Origin: Solibacillus sp. R5-41
GTDB lineage: Bacteria; Bacillota; Bacilli; Bacillales_A; Planococcaceae
Reading direction: 5' to 3'
DNA: 64,000 nucleotides
Assembly (NCBI RefSeq): GCF_002736105.1
Contig: NZ_CP024123.1
Coordinates: 2,844,001 to 2,908,000, forward strand
Below the pieces are notes generated by a model. That model had not been told where the DNA came from. It ran no database searches and saw only the letters and a program-made list of their open reading frames with translations. Below, piece after piece: positions 17,228 through 25,670 of this stretch. The first letter of the stretch is position 1. Each line of letters opens with the position of its first letter. Made by a program: the position numbers and the translations under genes.

Positions 17228-18928
17228 TTACAGTCTAAATTGTTGCACCATTTCTTGTAGCTCCGAAGATAACTGACCTAGTGCATAGGCAGATTTCGTA
17301 ATTTCATCCATCGTTGCATTTTGCTCTTCTGCAGCAGCCGCAACCGTTTGTGCCTGATCAGACGAACGCTCAGATAAAGTAGAGACCTCGTTTAATTGTC
17401 CTTTTATACTTATTGTATTCGCACTTAGCTGTTCAATAATAGCCGAAATATTTTCTGTTTGTGTGGATACATTGCCAATCATCGAAGAAATACCTTGGAA
17501 ATTATCTTCTGATTTTTTCACAAGTACAATCCCTTCATTGACATTATTCGTCGATTTCTCCATCGCATTGACCGCTTCCATGACTTCTTTTTGAACCGAT
17601 ACAATGACCTCACGAATTTGATTGGCCGCAATTGAAGAATCTTCAGCTAATTTTCGAACCTCATCTGCTACTACCGCAAATCCTTTTCCGTATTCCCCAG
17701 CCCTTGCTGCCTCAATCGCTGCGTTTAATGCCAGTAAGTTTGTTTGATCTGCAATTGTTGTAATAAGACCTACAATTTGACTAATTTCTGTTGATTTCTC
17801 TCCTAATGATTGGATAATCTTCGATGTTGCATCAGAAGTGTTTTGGATAGTCTTCATTTGTTCCATTGCTTGATCCATCATAGATGCCCCAACAGATGTA
17901 TATTCTTTTGTAGAAACTGCTAAATCAAATACTGACTGAACAGACGAAGTAGCATGATCCATCCCTGTCACCATTTCTGAAATCGCATCGTTGCTCGTTC
18001 TTGCGCCCAGTACTTGTTGATCTGCCCCTTCCGAAACATTTACCATAGCAGCAGTAATTTGATCGGTTGCTTTACTTGTTTCTTCCGCACTCGCAGATAG
18101 CTCTTCAGAAGTTGCAGCAACCGTTTGTATATGGGTTTGTAATCCACCAATCAAGCCCTTCAGATTGGCTAGCATACTATTAAAATCCGTCCCTAATTGA
18201 CCGATTTCATCTTGATTTTTGATTGTTACTTGTTCAATCGTTAAATTACCATCCGCTAATTGCTTTACTTGATTTGAAAGCAATTCAACTGGTTTTTTAA
18301 TTACGCGAATAAAGAAAATAACAATGCTAATTATTAATAATAAGGCTAAAACACTTCCTACAACTAATATAATAACTGTAGTCTTAAATTCAGACATTCC
18401 TTCTTTGTGAATGTTTTCTGATTGTTTATCTAGTAAAGTGAGTAAGCCATTGATATTTTCTTGTACTGTTTCATAAAAAGTCATGGCTTCATAAGTTTTC
18501 TGTGTAGCTTGTTTTATTTGACCAGTATTGTTTAAACGAATGACCTCATTACTTAGCTCAACTACATTCATCCAGTTCGATTTAAACGTTTCATAATTGG
18601 CTTTTCCCTGTTCTGATACCACATAAACCTCATATGATTGCAAAGATTCGTCAACTTGCTTTTTTATCGCCTCGTACTCTTTAGTATATTTTTCTTTACT
18701 GGATTGATTTTTAGATAATAGATGCTGCTGAGTAATAATGTACATGCGGTCCGTTTCAGCATTTATTTTATTGAGTAAGTTTATTTCTGGTATAACATCA
18801 CTATTTAATGTTTTTGTATTTGAATTCAACGTAATGGCACTTCTAATTGATAGTACACTCATCAAAATTATTACTAGCATAATAATCGAAAACGATACCC
18901 CTAATTTTCTACCTATTGTCCACTTCAT
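17228..18928 (-). CDS. Methyl-accepting chemotaxis protein
   Basis: 566 residues. TM1 at about 10-31, a four-helix-bundle sensor (about 35-185), TM2 at about 185-208, HAMP to about 262, then a long coiled-coil signalling domain. Its hairpin tip includes [19 protein letters not shown], and [10 protein letters not shown] lies near the end. It senses outside and modulates CheA/CheW. No chemotaxis operon is adjacent, so the ligand is unknown. ATG 18928 has AGGAGGAAC upstream. Confidence 0.95.
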   Translation of the reverse strand: MKWTIGRKLGVSFSIIMLVIILMSVLSIRSAITLNSNTKTLNSDVIPEINLLNKINAETDRMYIITQQHLLSKNQSSKEKYTKEYEAIKKQVDESLQSYEVYVVSEQGKANYETFKSNWMNVVELSNEVIRLNNTGQIKQATQKTYEAMTFYETVQENINGLLTLLDKQSENIHKEGMSEFKTTVIILVVGSVLALLLIISIVIFFIRVIKKPVELLSNQVKQLADGNLTIEQVTIKNQDEIGQLGTDFNSMLANLKGLIGGLQTHIQTVAATSEELSASAEETSKATDQITAAMVNVSEGADQQVLGARTSNDAISEMVTGMDHATSSVQSVFDLAVSTKEYTSVGASMMDQAMEQMKTIQNTSDATSKIIQSLGEKSTEISQIVGLITTIADQTNLLALNAAIEAARAGEYGKGFAVVADEVRKLAEDSSIAANQIREVIVSVQKEVMEAVNAMEKSTNNVNEGIVLVKKSEDNFQGISSMIGNVSTQTENISAIIEQLSANTISIKGQLNEVSTLSERSSDQAQTVAAAAEEQNATMDEITKSAYALGQLSSELQEMVQQFRL

Positions 18929-18953
18929 GACCTGTTCCTCCTAAGTATATTGA

Positions 18954-18983
18954 AAAGTAATAAAATTTTTTTATTATTACTTT
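18954..18983. promoter_or_regulatory. Inverted repeat upstream of chemoreceptor
   Basis: AAAAGTAATAA/TTATTACTTTT arms of 11 bp close to the start of the chemoreceptor gene. Either an operator or a terminator for upstream transcription; no evidence separates these. Confidence 0.35.
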
Positions 18984-19191
18984 TGATACATCGACAAAAA
19001 ATGTTGAATGTTTACCATTTAAAAAGAACTATTTAACAACCAAATTTTTCATAAAGGGCTTCTGAATAACTGAATTGTTTATTGCTTTATTTAAACTGAT
19101 ATGTACATCCAGTTTTGCCCCCACTCATCAATACACCACAAATCATAATAATTCATAAGATAGGATATTAGCTTGAATAGGAGGAATTCCA

Positions 19192-19593
19192 TTGTATTAT
19201 AATTATCATCCTTATTATGTAAATGCACAACATTATCCAATGTGGATGGCGGTAAACCAACCTTCTCCCTCGCCATTACCTCAGCATACAGCTATGCCGA
19301 CAACGAATAGCCCATATCCACCTGTCGATACACATAAGCTGAAAACTTCAGTTAAAAGCATGCAATCAATTATGCAACAGGCTCAATTGCTTACTACTAA
19401 AATTGCTGCTTCCGAACAATTTTCACATGACCTTATGAATGCTGCCCAACTTTCAAATAAAAAAGAAGTAGATCGTTTAATCACCTCGATCGGCGTTACA
19501 ATTCAATTCGAAACAAAATTCACACCCAGCGGCATTGAAGTTCGTTTCTTTGAAATTGCATGCTGTGGATTGACTGTCAATTTAGGATGGTAA
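19192..19593 (+). CDS. Unrecognised Tyr/Pro-rich protein
   Basis: 133 residues starting at TTG with AGGAGG 7-8 nt upstream. The first 50 residues are rich in Tyr, His, Pro and Met (MYYNYHPYYVNAQHYP), like many spore-coat or spore-surface proteins. The rest is a helical stretch and a terminal beta-like segment with CCGLTVNLGW. I do not recognise the family. A spore-associated role is a guess from composition. It has its own terminator and no operon partners. Confidence 0.65.
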   Translation: MYYNYHPYYVNAQHYPMWMAVNQPSPSPLPQHTAMPTTNSPYPPVDTHKLKTSVKSMQSIMQQAQLLTTKIAASEQFSHDLMNAAQLSNKKEVDRLITSIGVTIQFETKFTPSGIEVRFFEIACCGLTVNLGW

Positions 19594-19643
19594 GAGCTAA
19601 TGACATCTTGATAAATTGCGATTCTGCTTTTCCTAGTGAACGA

Positions 19644-19697
19644 AAAAGATTCCCCTCATCCATGGATAGGAATGGACGAGGGAAATCTTTTCTTTTA
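19644..19697 (+). terminator. Intrinsic terminator
   Basis: AAAAGATTCCCCTC with a near-complementary arm and TTTTCTTTT tail, 50 nt after the Tyr/Pro-rich gene. Confidence 0.75.
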
Positions 19698-20195
19698 TAC
19701 GTTTTGATAAGGTAGATTGTTTATTGGTGGACATTTACTTGTTTCTAACCAATTAATAATTTCTTTTATTTCTTCAAGCGAATAGCCTGTTAATAATGCT
19801 AACGCTTCTAAATCGAATCCATTTCTCAAACCATTTCGAATCGTTTCTATTTTCCCTTCCTCAACCCCTTCTTTTTTCCCTTCTTCTCTACCAATTTCAA
19901 TGCCCTATGTAATACCTTCATTCTTCCCCAAGTGTATCGGCGATTTTTGCTTCTTCATCTAACATATATTTTATCGGTATTGGTAGGCAAATATCGTTTC
20001 AGGGGTTTGACTCATGTTTTCCCACACAGTGAACGCTTCTGATAGATTTTCATCCTACATCTCGAGTCCCTCCAACTCTTTATAAATTCCTTCATAACCC
20101 CTTTTCTTGCGGGCATCGACCATACCGAGCAACAATAGCCAGCCTGCTAAAATATCATTTAATGGTTCTAGTAAAGAATGTAAAATCACCAATAT
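19698..20195 (-). pseudogene. Decayed Rpn/PD-(D/E)XK transposase-type gene
   Basis: On the minus strand, pieces in several frames read LEPLNDILAGWLLLLGMVDA, RKKRGYEGIYKELEGLEM, AFTVWENMSQTPETIFAYQY and, after breaks, REEGKKEGVEEGKIETIRNG. These match the middle and C-terminal parts of Rpn-family recombination-promoting nucleases (YhgA-like transposase_31). In-frame stops and frame changes occur near 20060, 19990 and 19905, and the N-terminal nuclease part is absent. Non-functional. Confidence 0.75.
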
Positions 20196-20200
20196 AAAAA

Positions 20201-20233
20201 CGTCTAATCAAATGTTAATACATTGATTAGACG
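20201..20233 (-). terminator. Terminator of the Ytr-like operon
   Basis: CGTCTAATCAA...TTGATTAGACG arms followed by T5 in the minus direction, 25 nt after the last gene of the operon. Confidence 0.8.
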
Positions 20234-20257
20234 CCAAGTTATCTAGTTGAAATCTTC

Positions 20258-21448
20258 TTAATTATTTTTAAGTACACTTGCAATATGAAGTTTACCATTT
20301 GAACTGAGCTCATTATGTTCTGCAGTAATTTTACCTTCATATAATGATTCCCCTGTACGTAAATCACCGATATACAATAAATGCTCCCCTGCAACACGGT
20401 TCACTATATAAAGCTTCTCATCCATTAGCTGTACTAAAGGGGGTTCTTCCTTATTAACGGTAATTGTATAATCATAATGTAAAGGTTCCTCCCATTGTTG
20501 CGTTTCAATACTATAATGATTTAGTTCAATGCCATCTGCTGAATAAGTCGGCATGAATACTTGTGCGCCATAAAGGAAAGTCATTTTCGGTTTTATTTCT
20601 GCAGGAATAACGATTTCCTCTACTTCATTTTTCAACTTATTATACACATACAATTGATGAGAAAGATATTCGTTTGAAGGACCACCGTACTCCATCTTTT
20701 TATATTTCTTTATCTCATACAAATAATAGTTGTCATTTAGTGATTCATTGGAATTAGTATGCAAATAAAGATTTGTAACAATCCCTGCTTCCGACGCTAC
20801 TTTTACAATTAGCTTATCCTCTTGCAATACTTTACTCTTTTCATCAACCGTAAATATGCGCAATTCTTCCCCGCTATTTACGAGAGAACCAGTTGCTACA
20901 ATTTTTATTTTTCCATCTTGCATAAAGACATCTCTTACACCCATCCAATTATAGCTTTCTTGTGCCGGTGTTTGGATTTCAAATGATGAACGCTCATTTG
21001 TTTTTAGTTCGAGAACATCAACTTCTACCGTTAAAAGATCCCCAGGGCGTACTTGATCAAAATCTTGAATCGCCGCGTAAACTAAATAATCCTCATCTTT
21101 AAAATAGTTCTCTTCATAATATTGTTTTCCACGCATAAATTGGCGGTGTTCTTCTATATATTCTTTCACGATTTTAGGAAGCTCTTGACCGAACATATAG
21201 TCTATCTGAGACCTATTCACATTAATAGAATTCGAACCATCCTTTGAAATGTTTAACTGACGCTGATAAAAAGCTCGTTGATAATATGCTGCAAGACTAA
21301 TATTATCAATTTCAGCCTCATTTCCGCTCGTAGTTTCAATTTTAAAAGTAAAATCTCCTTTTGCCGCTATTGCTACTTGGATATAGTAAAATCCAATTAC
21401 CATTACGCTGACAAAACTGATCAGTAGCGTTTTCCAATATCGTTTCAT
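20258..21448 (-). CDS. Exported protein of an ABC operon, GDYxxLxY-like
   Basis: About 396 residues. One N-terminal hydrophobic segment (about 5-27, ending VAIAAKG) acts as a signal or anchor. A region near 125-150 (RPGDLLTVEVDVLEL) suggests a GDYxxLxY-type domain, and the second half has repeating beta-strand segments like a small propeller. Function unknown. ATG 21448 has AGGAGG 7 nt upstream, overlapping the end of the permease gene, so it is the last member of the GntR-ATPase-permease operon. Confidence 0.7.
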   Translation of the reverse strand: MKRYWKTLLISFVSVMVIGFYYIQVAIAAKGDFTFKIETTSGNEAEIDNISLAAYYQRAFYQRQLNISKDGSNSINVNRSQIDYMFGQELPKIVKEYIEEHRQFMRGKQYYEENYFKDEDYLVYAAIQDFDQVRPGDLLTVEVDVLELKTNERSSFEIQTPAQESYNWMGVRDVFMQDGKIKIVATGSLVNSGEELRIFTVDEKSKVLQEDKLIVKVASEAGIVTNLYLHTNSNESLNDNYYLYEIKKYKKMEYGGPSNEYLSHQLYVYNKLKNEVEEIVIPAEIKPKMTFLYGAQVFMPTYSADGIELNHYSIETQQWEEPLHYDYTITVNKEEPPLVQLMDEKLYIVNRVAGEHLLYIGDLRTGESLYEGKITAEHNELSSNGKLHIASVLKNN

Positions 21449-21462
21449 TGTCATTCCTCCTA

Positions 21463-22293
21463 TCAAACTGTAATTTTATATTTTAGCAAATAGGACGCTA
21501 GCCAAATGGCAATTCCTAAAACGATGCTGCTTATTATGAATGCAATGGTCAATAGTTCAAGTGGATAAAAATAGTTCGGATAAAGGCTCATTAGAAATAT
21601 CGGAACAATCAAGACGAAAAATGACAACACCCCATAAACAATTGCAAAGAAAATACCTTTTAACCGAAAACTACGCTCTATTAAAATAGATGTAAAGAGC
21701 ACGGCTACACAGATTAAGCCGACTCCATAACTTAGGATGAACTTCATAAATGTTGTCGGATACAGCATTGTCCATAAATCAAAATAAAATAGCTCATAAA
21801 TCGAAAAGTTCGTTCGGTAATCTACTGGTATAATGCCATTCATAATTTGAAGTTCTATTGGGATTAAGATAAGTTGTAAAGCAATTAAGCCAAATACAAA
21901 CAGCAAAATTGTCGTCATTTTCGCAAAATAAATAGTCAACCGGTTTGTCGGCAATAGTAATAATCGATAAATAAATGTATTTTTTGCAAACCAATCCCGA
22001 TACCAAATGAAAAATACATACAGCATGAGAATGACGATGCACATGAATACTGGAAGCAAAGCCCATCCAGAATTCACAAATTGATCAAATGGAGAACCTC
22101 TATATCCCTCACCTATAAATTCACTAAAGGATAATTGATTTTCAAACATGATCCGCTTCGTATTTTCTAAATATGCTTTCGATTCAAAAATAACCCCAAT
22201 AATTTGGCTGACAATCGTCAATCCCATTATGATGACGTACAGTTTAAAAAATCGGTTCACCTCAAAATGAACAAGTTTCAAATAATTTTTCAT
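21463..22293 (-). CDS. ABC transporter permease, Ytr-like
   Basis: A membrane protein of 276 residues with about six helices. It overlaps the ATPase gene by four bases (ATGA), so synthesis is coupled. With the single ATPase it would form an exporter or a bacitracin/cell-wall-stress type ABC complex. It resembles permeases of ytr operons in position and topology, but sequence similarity is not something I can verify. Confidence 0.82.
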   Translation of the reverse strand: MKNYLKLVHFEVNRFFKLYVIIMGLTIVSQIIGVIFESKAYLENTKRIMFENQLSFSEFIGEGYRGSPFDQFVNSGWALLPVFMCIVILMLYVFFIWYRDWFAKNTFIYRLLLLPTNRLTIYFAKMTTILLFVFGLIALQLILIPIELQIMNGIIPVDYRTNFSIYELFYFDLWTMLYPTTFMKFILSYGVGLICVAVLFTSILIERSFRLKGIFFAIVYGVLSFFVLIVPIFLMSLYPNYFYPLELLTIAFIISSIVLGIAIWLASYLLKYKITV

Positions 22294-22979
22294 CGGCGAT
22301 ACACCTCCCGCATCACATCAACTACTGATTTCCCTTCATACTCGCGTACTTCTTCTACGTAAAATTCTCTCAAAACTTCACCGTCATCAATTAACACTAC
22401 TTTATCAATTAAGTGCTCAATATCATTAATTTCATGGGTTGTAATAATGACACCACGATCTTCAATTAAATGACTTGTAAATACTTCCGCAATTTGTTCA
22501 CGAGAAAAAATATCAATACCGGAGAATGGCTCATCCAACAGCAAGTAATCTACATCCAGCGCCAAGCCTAGCAACATATTCACTTTCGCCGTGTTTCCCT
22601 TTGATAAATTGGCAATCCGGTCATTCGCATCGAGCTTAAAAAATTGCAGTAACTCCTGTGCCCTTTGTGGATTCCAACTTTTATAATAATCCGCCATAAA
22701 TCGGAAAGCTTCGCTAATTTTCATTTGTGGCAACATCGTAATTGTATCGGGAATAAACGTAATTTTTTCAAAGCTTTCTTTCCGTATTTTTTCTCCATCA
22801 ATTAAAATTTCACCGCTATTGATTGGAGTGAGCGCCATAATCGACTTCATAATGGTCGTCTTTCCTACGCCGTTTATACCGATTAAGCATGTAATTTCAC
22901 CTTTGTTTGCGGTAAAGGAAAGCCCTTTTAAAATTTGCTTCCTGCCGTATTTTTTTTTGACATTTTTTACTTCGATCAT
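22290..22979 (-). CDS. ABC transporter ATP-binding protein, YtrB-like
   Basis: 229 residues. Walker A GINGVGKTT near 36, signature NLSKGNTAKV (a degenerate LSGGQ typical of the YtrB/BcrA-like class), Walker B YLLLDEPFSGID and TTHEINDIE. It overlaps both neighbours by ATGA junctions. It probably energises the downstream permease. Confidence 0.92.
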   Translation of the reverse strand: MIEVKNVKKKYGRKQILKGLSFTANKGEITCLIGINGVGKTTIMKSIMALTPINSGEILIDGEKIRKESFEKITFIPDTITMLPQMKISEAFRFMADYYKSWNPQRAQELLQFFKLDANDRIANLSKGNTAKVNMLLGLALDVDYLLLDEPFSGIDIFSREQIAEVFTSHLIEDRGVIITTHEINDIEHLIDKVVLIDDGEVLREFYVEEVREYEGKSVVDVMREVYRR

Positions 22980-23365
22980 TTGGATTCCTCCGCTTCTCCG
23001 CTTTCGGCATCATGCGTTTTCTTCACAAGTTCTAAAACTTCGGATAACGGCACATTGATCGATTTAATAGAGCTGACAAATAAGTCAACAGCTTCAATAA
23101 TTAATTCCTCACGAACATTTTTAAGCACTTTTTTATCTTTCGTAATGCAGCTCGGTAAATTTCCCTCAGTATAAATCAATCGTTGTTCCTCCATTTCCTT
23201 ATAAGCTCGTTGTGCAGTATTTGGATTAATTTTTAACTGATTAGCTAGTTCCCTTCTTGATGGAATTTCCTGACCAGCCTCATAATACCCCTTGGCAATT
23301 TGCTCTTTAAAATGCCGGATCACCTGTACATAAACAGGATCCCGATTATTAAACTTTACATCCAA
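22976..23365 (-). CDS. GntR-family repressor, YtrA subfamily
   Basis: About 129 residues. GntR winged helix: PVYVQVIRHFKEQIAKGYY, IPSRRELANQL and INPNTAQRAYKEME, followed by a short 35-50-residue helical tail, as in YtrA-type regulators of ABC operons. I prefer TTG 23365, with AAGGAG 9 nt upstream, over ATG 23389, which would put the ribosome site inside the gene. The stop overlaps the ATPase start. It probably represses this operon through the TGTATTAA dyads upstream. Confidence 0.9.
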   Translation of the reverse strand: MDVKFNNRDPVYVQVIRHFKEQIAKGYYEAGQEIPSRRELANQLKINPNTAQRAYKEMEEQRLIYTEGNLPSCITKDKKVLKNVREELIIEAVDLFVSSIKSINVPLSEVLELVKKTHDAESGEAEESK

Positions 23366-23392
23366 TACACTCAACTCCTTGAAATTCATTTT

Positions 23393-23515
23393 TGTGTATT
23401 AATCACTTAATACACATTAGACATAAAAATAGGTGATCCCTTTTAGAGAGAATAAATATACGTATCAACCACTTAATACACTCCCCTCAAAAAAATGTAT
23501 TAATGGCGTAATACA
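23393..23515 (-). promoter_or_regulatory. YtrA-type operator cluster and promoter
   Basis: A perfect dyad TGTGTATTAA-N4-TTAATACACA at 23393-23416, a half-site ACTTAATACACT at 23471-23482, and a second dyad TGTATTA-N6-TAATACA at 23496-23515. Between them a minus-strand promoter candidate reads TTGATA, 17 nt, TAAAAG. The layout fits a dimeric GntR repressor flanking its own promoter. Confidence 0.7.
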
Positions 23516-23614
23516 CTCCTTGAAAGTATTATATGCTTGGTACACATTTCATGTCAACCAAAATTATGGAAATAATTATGTAAATTTCCAGTTATTTGAG
23601 AGGTAAAATATCCT

Positions 23615-24024
23615 GTGAATAGGGAAGAAAACTTAGAAAAAGAGAAACGAATTTCGGAGATTTTAGAGCTTTTCCCAGAAAAGGACAAAGTGGATATATT
23701 AGATGAGAGCGAATCTGATAAGATTGAAAGTAAAGTGACAGATTGTTTTCCGATTGAATTTTGGGGAAGAATTGATTGGGAAAAGGTAAATAAAAAATTA
23801 TTCTTACTAAAGAAGGCATATTGAATATCCCTACCGTCCTATCTAATCAATCTTTGGACACTTCAGTTCCTGTTTACCTTATTGTTGGGATATATAAATA
23901 CCCATTGGTAAAGACATCCTTGTTTACAATACTAGAAAGCATTGAGGATATTATGGATATGGGACCAGACCAATGGATTTATAGTCCATCGTTGAGATTA
24001 TTTGTACTGAATGTGGATTTATAA
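23615..24024 (+). pseudogene. Immunity-like protein gene split by a frameshift
   Basis: A 69-codon ORF (GTG 23615, AGAGGT upstream) ends IDWEKVNKKLFLLKKAY, and a second ORF in the next frame (from 23821) continues as VYLIVGIYKYPLVKTS to DQWIYSPSLRLFVLNVDL. Read together after a one-base shift near 23818 they resemble CDI-toxin immunity-like proteins. No toxin gene lies near. Either a broken gene, a sequencing error or, less likely, two overlapping genes. The family link is by eye. Confidence 0.5.
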
Positions 24025-24134
24025 TCGAAAGCTATGTAAAAAATCCAAAGAAATTTAAGGGGACACTATAAGTGCTATTCAAGTAATGGGTGCTTTAATT
24101 GAAGATTTGCTTCACGAAATAATCAAATCAAAGC

Positions 24135-24174
24135 AGCGATGATTCCACAAGCTTTTAGCATCATCGCTGTTTTT
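24135..24174 (+). terminator. Intrinsic terminator
   Basis: AGCGATGAT/ATCATCGCT arms and T6, downstream of the split immunity-like gene. The rest of the 24025-24409 gap shows nothing that I can assign, and no toxin gene next to the antitoxin. Confidence 0.8.
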
Positions 24175-24409
24175 TATCACAAACCGTAAAAGCAATAATA
24201 TAAGTGATGTATAAATCTAAAGTGTTAAAAAACTTTGTATTTCATAATTTTTGCATGACCAGTACCCAAGAACTCATTGCTTAAAGGGTTAGGGTTTCAC
24301 ATACTACAGTTATCTTTTAGTAATAAATGTATTACTGCTCTGTTGGAATCTCTTATCATCTTCTCCAGATGTATACTCTGAGCAAACCTATAAATTATAT
24401 GATTTTTAT

Positions 24410-24673
24410 TTAATCAACCTCAATATCAAGTACAGGTTGATTAACCAAACGCCCTTGTTCCAATTGCTTCATTGATTTCATTAATACAGCATGGTTAACT
24501 TCATTACCTATCAGGTGTAAATTTTCCATTAAATTGTTGTATTGATCTAGTGACATCATTACAACATTTTTATTATTGTTACGTGTAATTATTAGTGTTT
24601 CATAATCATCCGTTACACGATTCATGTAGCTTTTTAAGTTATCTCGTAGAACAGAATAATGTACTGCATCCAT
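24410..24673 (-). CDS. Phd/YefM-type antitoxin, apparently orphan
   Basis: 87 residues. The N-terminal VHYSVLRDNLKSYMNRVTDD and LIITRNNNKNVVMMSLDQYN are the Phd/YefM DNA-binding fold; the C-terminal helix would bind a RelE/YoeB toxin. No such toxin ORF is found downstream to 24030 or upstream. An antitoxin left after toxin loss, or one that acts in trans, are both possible. A good site (AGGAGTG) precedes the ATG. Confidence 0.88.
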   Translation of the reverse strand: MDAVHYSVLRDNLKSYMNRVTDDYETLIITRNNNKNVVMMSLDQYNNLMENLHLIGNEVNHAVLMKSMKQLEQGRLVNQPVLDIEVD

Positions 24674-24720
24674 AACGCTAACACTCCTTTTTTTACCTTA
24701 CAATATAATCTAAGCTTAAA

Positions 24721-25095
24721 TCAAAAGTGACAGCTTTGAAGGGCTTCTTTTGCTGTTTCTACAATATCCTCATTAAATGGCGTGATTTTTTGCATTGCTA
24801 ATTGTTCCACCGCATTGACAAGTACCTGCTTCGAGAAATCTGGAAGTGCTGGGAAGACTTTTACTAAGCACCAATAAATCCACATGTCATCGTTTCCGAG
24901 TAGCACCTCTTCTACATGCGGTATGAGTTTGGTCGGATATTGTAACAAAACTTCTAGCACCGGCTCTGCTACTGGCCAATTCATATCTTGAATCCATTCG
25001 AGCAGCTGTGGCAGTAATGGGATCACCTCACTTGCACACATTTGCTATAATCCCTTCACTGCCTCTAAATCAAATTTGTCTTTTGGAACCATCAT
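24721..25095 (-). pseudogene. DUF5071-type gene interrupted by an in-frame TAG
   Basis: From ATG 25095 the frame reads MMVPKDKFDLEAVKGL, meets TAG at 25047-25045, and continues in the same frame with VIPLLPQLLEWIQDMNWPVA to a stop at 24721. The pattern is that of DUF5071 (HEAT-like immunity/regulatory) proteins. The ATG overlaps the trpG stop (TAATG), implying coupling. The 106-codon remainder could start internally at ATG 25041, but no ribosome site supports this. Confidence 0.6.
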
Positions 25096-25670
25096 TACAC
25101 CTCTAACTTTTTAATAAAAGCTTGAATCATTTCGTGACCGTTCTCCGTCCCAATCGATTCCGGATGAAACTGTACACCATACAACGGATAAGTTTTATGC
25201 TGAATTGCCATTATTTCTCCGTCATCTTTGGCGGTTGCGAAGACTTCAAAATCTTTCGGCAATGTCTCTTTTTCTATAATAAGTGAATGATAGCGCATCA
25301 CTTCTATCGCCCCTGTCAATTGTGCAAATAAGCTTTGATTTACATAATTTAGTTCACTCGTTTTTCCGTGCATAATTTGATTGGCGCGACTTACGGTTGC
25401 CCCGAATGCTTGCCCAATTGCTTGATGACCTAAACAAATACCAAGTATCGGAATTTCTTTATACAAGGATTGAATCATTTCGATTACAATTCCCGCCTCT
25501 ACTGGTGTTCCAGGTCCCGGGGAAATAATAATTGCCTTTGGACTGAGTGCCTGTATTTCTGGAATCGTAATTTTATCATTTCGTACCACTTTCACTTCTT
25601 CTCCAGTTGCGGCAATTTGATGGTATAAATTATACGTAAATGAATCATAATTATCGATTAATAAAATCAT
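25095..25670 (-). CDS. trpG: Anthranilate synthase component II (glutamine amidotransferase)
   Basis: 191 residues of class I glutamine amidotransferase. IDNYDSFTYNL at the N-terminus, nucleophile Cys in GICLGHQAIGQAFG near 79, and the His-Glu pair in VQFHPESIGTENG near 168-173. It hydrolyses glutamine and passes ammonia to TrpE; in Bacillus subtilis a single subunit (PabA/TrpG) also serves PabB. It overlaps trpE by 4 bases. Tryptophan T-box control from upstream covers both genes. Confidence 0.92.
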   Translation of the reverse strand: MILLIDNYDSFTYNLYHQIAATGEEVKVVRNDKITIPEIQALSPKAIIISPGPGTPVEAGIVIEMIQSLYKEIPILGICLGHQAIGQAFGATVSRANQIMHGKTSELNYVNQSLFAQLTGAIEVMRYHSLIIEKETLPKDFEVFATAKDDGEIMAIQHKTYPLYGVQFHPESIGTENGHEMIQAFIKKLEV

